Assembly (NCBI GenBank): GCA_006384855.1
Contig: VCJN01000779.1
Location: forward strand, 248,001 to 312,000
DNA: 64,000 bases
Direction of reading: 5' to 3'
From: Tetraselmis striata
Lineage: Eukaryota > Chlorophyta > Chlorodendrophyceae > Chlorodendrales > Chlorodendraceae
Positions within the stretch are counted from its first letter, which is position 1. Each line of letters begins with the position of its first letter. Positions 62,401 to 64,000 of this stretch are shown piece by piece. The notes below the pieces were generated by a model, which saw only the letters and a list, made by a program, of their open reading frames with translations, made no database searches and was not told where the DNA came from. A program made the position numbers and the translations under genes.

Positions 62401-62584
62401 CGTGGACGACGGAGTGCACCGCCGTCTGCGCCCCCAGCCCCGGCGGCCCCCCGGTTCCGACCGCCCCCGCGAGCAGGCGGGACCCGTCCACGATGCGCGA
62501 CTTCGCGGACACCGTGAAGTCGGCGAAGGTCGAGTTCATCAGCGGCCCCGCGTCGATGCCGAGGTCGATCGGGTCGAACGACAT
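56498..62584 (-). CDS. Giant modular protein with about ten beta-sandwich modules and a C-terminal GH65-like domain
   Basis: 2028 aa from the ATG at 62584 (MSFDPIDLGIDAGPLMN); the frame runs 76 codons upstream to a GTG only. The N-terminal ~1300 residues are about ten beta-sandwich modules of roughly 115 aa, each with a Y-x-(L/V)-VAVA-x-D strand (e.g. TAYRVVAVAVDS, TDYVAVAVAVDEGSG), FN3-like in style. The C-terminal ~700 residues match glycoside-hydrolase family 65, with FWNRELWVIPALIYLRP around E1658 (family form FWDTE), ARFPYVGD and a C-terminal beta part. GH65 enzymes cleave alpha-linked glucose from trehalose-type sugars or from glucosyl-galactosyl-hydroxylysine. No signal peptide. Probably a virion-associated glycosidase on a long stalk. 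The catalytic base is not proven. Confidence 0.78.
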   Translation of the reverse strand: MSFDPIDLGIDAGPLMNSTFADFTVSAKSRIVDGSRLLAGAVGTGGPPGLGAQTAVHSVVHDPSVPVTYLDESSGVLHVASGGITVLPDGSADPPSISDYTLYVVAHSNAVTVEQAQDQVRDAVYDPGVADVLGVAGGAATATADMRAGGLTPGVGYTFSVHGYDASEGHITTILASGTTTQDPVFDLVAADRGVTRASLSFQVTDPDSAVTLRAAVVPLSAVPADVQGELVDGSYAGEFYEEVLPPGTRTASSAHSNLAPATAYRVVAVAVDSTTSNVTADSTRLFTTYAAPTVSLAQTGRTYTGVTAESTHSFQMDGVDVATAVVPNTPADIAAFLASGADPLGNLAAVGYPTFGTYTSTVEAPGLTQGVQYAAVSKAVPAVQPDEYGYDVLVVATAQAPVITIGATTVNFFDAIAPFRVVDPDDTVNVYAAIHPADTDPPYIAQSNLLALGSAAYPNAVVAVDTASFSNDVARYDLLPETQYHITVVAVETEDGALVTSRSASFFTMPVPRITLSLGSFTDTVLTADVTSTGETHDLFVHVTPYVVGSSVVYDPDAIAATPASDGATFIVPAGRSNDISPAFTGLLEHTRYGIVVVAAQEGTHAVLSQEAIVAKTAALPDLEVAVDAVSYRSVAFSVIGADMDGPFRVLTAVSSDAFAQGDAEALAAAGLAYAGSGVVPGTLTDFPNDVDATSVNFDYSHSNLAGDTDYVAVAVAVDEGSGVVQWAQQPFLTDFRPTAVVTASAVTSFTASFDLLVADRDGPSLTVRYAAYDSPTGLDETVVAADPLARAVASPGTGPRTLSLRLTGLEEGRTYHLGAVAISPDGTASLAAVHEFTTDSRPIVSFTLDEVLARELKATIDVQPNSAPRYDASVALFPYGTAVDDALVAAALDGSASNMIARVLFPDRTAAASEPAAFEGLTPGDRLAVVGAAVRDDGDDDVVYAVSNLYLRVEPHVGLAAAPAVTTTTVDADVSLAYSDPDAARHNSADLVASVVPSGHADYSWLVAGAASNPAVPAAAVQTHAGVDAVAAAYAASNLEPATAYDLVLSAADAGLAQTFLSVTPFTTRARVALTASVASVTASSAAVDLTAALPDGTFDLFVDVFQDAASAGTPVDGWYDAAAASGHAVGSNASFLAERHTFSSLASQRDYVAVAVAVDDLSGEQFRAFAAFTTSALPPSVSVVSGSAAATSGGATLQLLVRDLDSRVTVRARAFELADADPVDAAVVAQVAAAPDYERAFHPSIADTPFSVTVTGLLPDTRYRLVAVAQDAVTGSNVHDFEDFDTLRAEDFLDRVEYDNAYTLTWRRTATYSAPVRGVQVANGKIAFRTRLDDVMGVTDVSLGGSFDFNSYGGYTNNVVSGFDTSTLSLFDHSLGASPASFTLSNQTLDMQTGVVRNEGRLVHAPTSSLLDVEQDVLALRQMPFCTLNMYRLTPGSDVPEMRVFHEMAAGAGMDGARYDSVTVYHPSTGTSVPVFQGEAGLRGSSHTVACATVYLFDGASLSNAQHSGFNTFRNLERAFDSHLYRDLAAGATYSWATLTAQASSADFPNPARELPRLLLQTLGSSGSDNPYDVAVRLRADHVSAWAKTWQTSATLSPKAGLATDDERDFYRVKRALRFAQFQLFATVRDHGEAELNPLHLSSIDADGNLFWNRELWVIPALIYLRPKTVRAMLEHRFDSLRAAKTLAAAQGHEGARFPYVGDAVSYGAAPYWDVASASYVFNSALVAVAAWDYFRATHDRDWLIAKGYPIVAAIADYLCSVAAVDGATGAAGFPDVLDVNGQRVTDPSFTVYIGRSALRGAIESTYELRYPLRDRWAAVYSGLSVKYHGPAAPEVVRHHSTASLSDELGILEPLMVLHPHYITDFLRRDLPRLVTNDHDTILRNAGHYDAAMSPAYRDNPFNTLMRMSLYAQVNRSTGAHSDTVKGLLLKAIGDAERDVWGAVSAQAASPHNDVSLSALLVLTFITSFAGMHVSGGVAQSGFYYVPFGVRAHATSHLPDSWQGVVVTSGDNRTFNVINSAVYDP

Positions 62585-62692
62585 CCCGCCCAGCCTTTGG
62601 ACTCCCTCGACAAAATTTCGCCCCCCGGACTGACTCTCGCCCGGCGCGGCCCGCGCGGCCCGTTCATTTTGTCCTCCCGAGCGCAAGGGAAT

Positions 62693-62944
62693 ATGCCGTC
62701 CGGCGCCGAGTCCGACATCCTGGATCGCCTGACGGCGATCGAGAGCCGCCTGGCGAGCATCGACGCCCGCACGGCGGCGACCAACACTCAGTGCGACAGG
62801 ATGGGAGGGCACATCGATTTCGTCGAGCGGGTTTACAGCGCCATCCGGCGAGGCTTCGCCATGATCCCGGGGATGCCCGGCCTGCCCCCCGCCGCCGTCC
62901 CGCCCCCCCGGCCCGCCGCCATCGAGGACTCCGTCCGCGACTAG
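62693..62944 (+). CDS. Small conserved coiled-coil protein, 83 aa
   Basis: ATG at 62693. Residues 6-30 (ESDILDRLTAIESRLASID) are a coiled coil, followed by TQCDRMGGHIDFVERVYS and a Pro-rich end. The C-x-x-M..H-I-x-F-V-x-x-V-Y pattern recurs in small giant-virus proteins of unknown function (memory). No strong membrane segment. It begins divergently 108 bases from the GH65 gene start. Confidence 0.68.
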   Translation: MPSGAESDILDRLTAIESRLASIDARTAATNTQCDRMGGHIDFVERVYSAIRRGFAMIPGMPGLPPAAVPPPRPAAIEDSVRD

Positions 62945-62948
62945 CCCT

Positions 62949-63998
62949 CTATTGGGTCGCCGCCGCGGCCCTTTTCGCGGCGAGGGCGAACGGGATCACG
63001 GCCGCCGAAAACCTCTCCGTGAGCAGCCTGCTGCTGTCCTCCAACAGGTACGAGTAGGACGGGTAGGGGCCTCGGGCGGCCGCCTCCGCGAAGATGCGGT
63101 CCCGCGCCCGGTCCAGGTCGGCTCGGCCGACGCGGCCGTCGCGGTGCATCTCCACCAGCGCGTCCAGCGTGTGCATGACGTCCTGGTGGAAGCTGTAGCA
63201 CATCCTCGGGGGGATGCTCATTTCGAGCACCATGTCGTAAAACTCCGGGGGCAGAGGGGGGACCGCGGGGTCGGACGTCCGCCTCAGCTCCCTCAGGCGG
63301 TGGTTGGCGAGCGCGTCCTCCCACGACACCCGGACGCGGCTGATCCCGATCGCGGCGACCAATCTCCCCGCGTCCAGGGCGTCGAACACGACGTGCGCCC
63401 CGGGGCGCGGGAACGGGCCGGGGGGCATCAGCGGCACCAGCTGGCACACGAGCTCGGTGTCCCTTTCCGCGACGGCCTCCTCCAGGATGTACTCCGACAG
63501 AAAGTGGTACGCGGGGTACACGGCGTTGGCCCACGCGCGGTCCCCGTCCTGGATCTTGCACCGCACCATGTGGCTGCAGCGCCTGGTGTACTCGGCCATC
63601 GTCCGGACCACCACCTGCCGGTAGCAGGGCTTGACGTCCGGGAGCGCGTCGGCGATGGCCGCGAGGCGCCGCTCCTGCTCCTGGACGGTGTACGCCGACG
63701 CCACGCGCGTCATGCACAGCCTGAGCCGCTTGGCGAGCACGGTGCCGGCGAAGACCTTGCGCCAGCTGTACATCCCCTTGATGCGGTCGTCGCACCCCGT
63801 CCACGACGCGCTGCGCTCCTCCAGAAAGTGGTTGAGCTTGTAGCGCCGGTCGAACGCTAACGACGCTCGCAGCGACTCGTCGGTGCGGGAGATGTAGGCC
63901 GGCCAGTCGGCGACGTGGACGGGCGGCGCGCCCTCCACGTGGCTTAGCAGCTCCCTCTCCCTCGCGCTCATGGGAGGCGGAATCGGGTCGTCGTCCAT
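62949..63998 (-). CDS. Hypothetical protein, 349 aa, complete
   Basis: ATG at 63998 is two bases from the window end, so the gene is complete. Mostly helical with scattered cysteines and aromatics (DWPAYISRTDESLRASLAFD, RRYKLNHFLEERSASWTG, FPRPGAHVVFDALDAGRLVA). A C-terminal segment PYPSYSYLLEDSSRLLTERF may be structural. No membrane segment and no known motif. Convergent with the small coiled-coil gene, five bases apart. Confidence 0.68.
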   Translation of the reverse strand: MDDDPIPPPMSARERELLSHVEGAPPVHVADWPAYISRTDESLRASLAFDRRYKLNHFLEERSASWTGCDDRIKGMYSWRKVFAGTVLAKRLRLCMTRVASAYTVQEQERRLAAIADALPDVKPCYRQVVVRTMAEYTRRCSHMVRCKIQDGDRAWANAVYPAYHFLSEYILEEAVAERDTELVCQLVPLMPPGPFPRPGAHVVFDALDAGRLVAAIGISRVRVSWEDALANHRLRELRRTSDPAVPPLPPEFYDMVLEMSIPPRMCYSFHQDVMHTLDALVEMHRDGRVGRADLDRARDRIFAEAAARGPYPSYSYLLEDSSRLLTERFSAAVIPFALAAKRAAAATQ

Positions 63999-64000
63999 GG

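Noticed and set aside
56264..62944. Long plus-strand frame opposite the GH65 protein
   Set aside because: Antisense shadow dominated by Arg/Gly/Val; only its last 83 codons, from the ATG at 62693, look like a real gene.
1..64000. tRNA or rRNA genes
   Set aside because: I found no cloverleaf-like or rRNA-like segment by eye; a covariance-model scan (tRNAscan-SE, Infernal) would settle it.

Overview
This window looks like part of the chromosome of a large DNA virus of the phylum Nucleocytoviricota (a giant virus). It is GC-rich, about two thirds G+C by eye, and densely packed with intron-free genes on both strands. Viral marker-type genes support this: an NPH-II-like DEAH helicase, a decapping-type NUDIX protein with a zinc knuckle, the NPFMN/FYTMPSTT membrane-protein family, an MBF1 coactivator, a C5-type cytosine methyltransferase, an Mre11-Rad50 fusion, and very large repetitive surface proteins. 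There are no bacterial operon signals and I saw no tRNA. All starts were required to be ATG. TATA-like sites lie roughly 55-90 nt before several ATGs. The host (probably an alga or other protist) and the viral family cannot be fixed from this window.

Layout. 1-17.6 kb: a partial gene, a cysteine-containing protein, MBF1, a 1778-aa fibre-like protein divergent from a membrane-anchored coiled-coil protein, small membrane proteins, the NUDIX enzyme, a thioredoxin-fold protein, and a 1805-aa membrane-anchored cysteine-rich protein with PAN-like domains. 17.55-18.44 kb: a non-coding block of tandem repeats. 18.4-30.5 kb: an ankyrin-like protein, a tail-anchored ADP-ribosyltransferase-like protein, Mre11-Rad50, small and acidic proteins, a second cysteine-rich protein, and a tyrosine-recombinase relative lacking its catalytic residues. 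30.5-42 kb: an acidic zinc-binding-type protein, two conserved virion membrane-type proteins, the methyltransferase, the helicase and small genes.

42.1-53 kb is an accessory glycan region. Two near-identical copies of a ~640-bp element with terminal inverted repeats and TA flanks bracket a lower-GC sulfotransferase gene. A run of glycosyltransferases and methyltransferases follows. The A+T content is highest just after and between the elements and returns toward the genome norm over several kb, which suggests acquired DNA. 53-62.6 kb holds two very large modular beta-sandwich proteins. The larger one ends in a GH65-like glycosidase domain. The last kilobase and a half has a small conserved coiled-coil protein and a complete gene of unknown function.

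Taken together, the accessory content is weighted to the virion surface: fibres, cysteine-rich and PAN-type adhesins, and a private glycan-building set (glycosyltransferases, a sulfotransferase, sugar-type methyltransferases), with a giant GH65 protein that could trim or degrade glycans. The core genes supply RNA handling, cap removal, DNA-end processing and transcription regulation.
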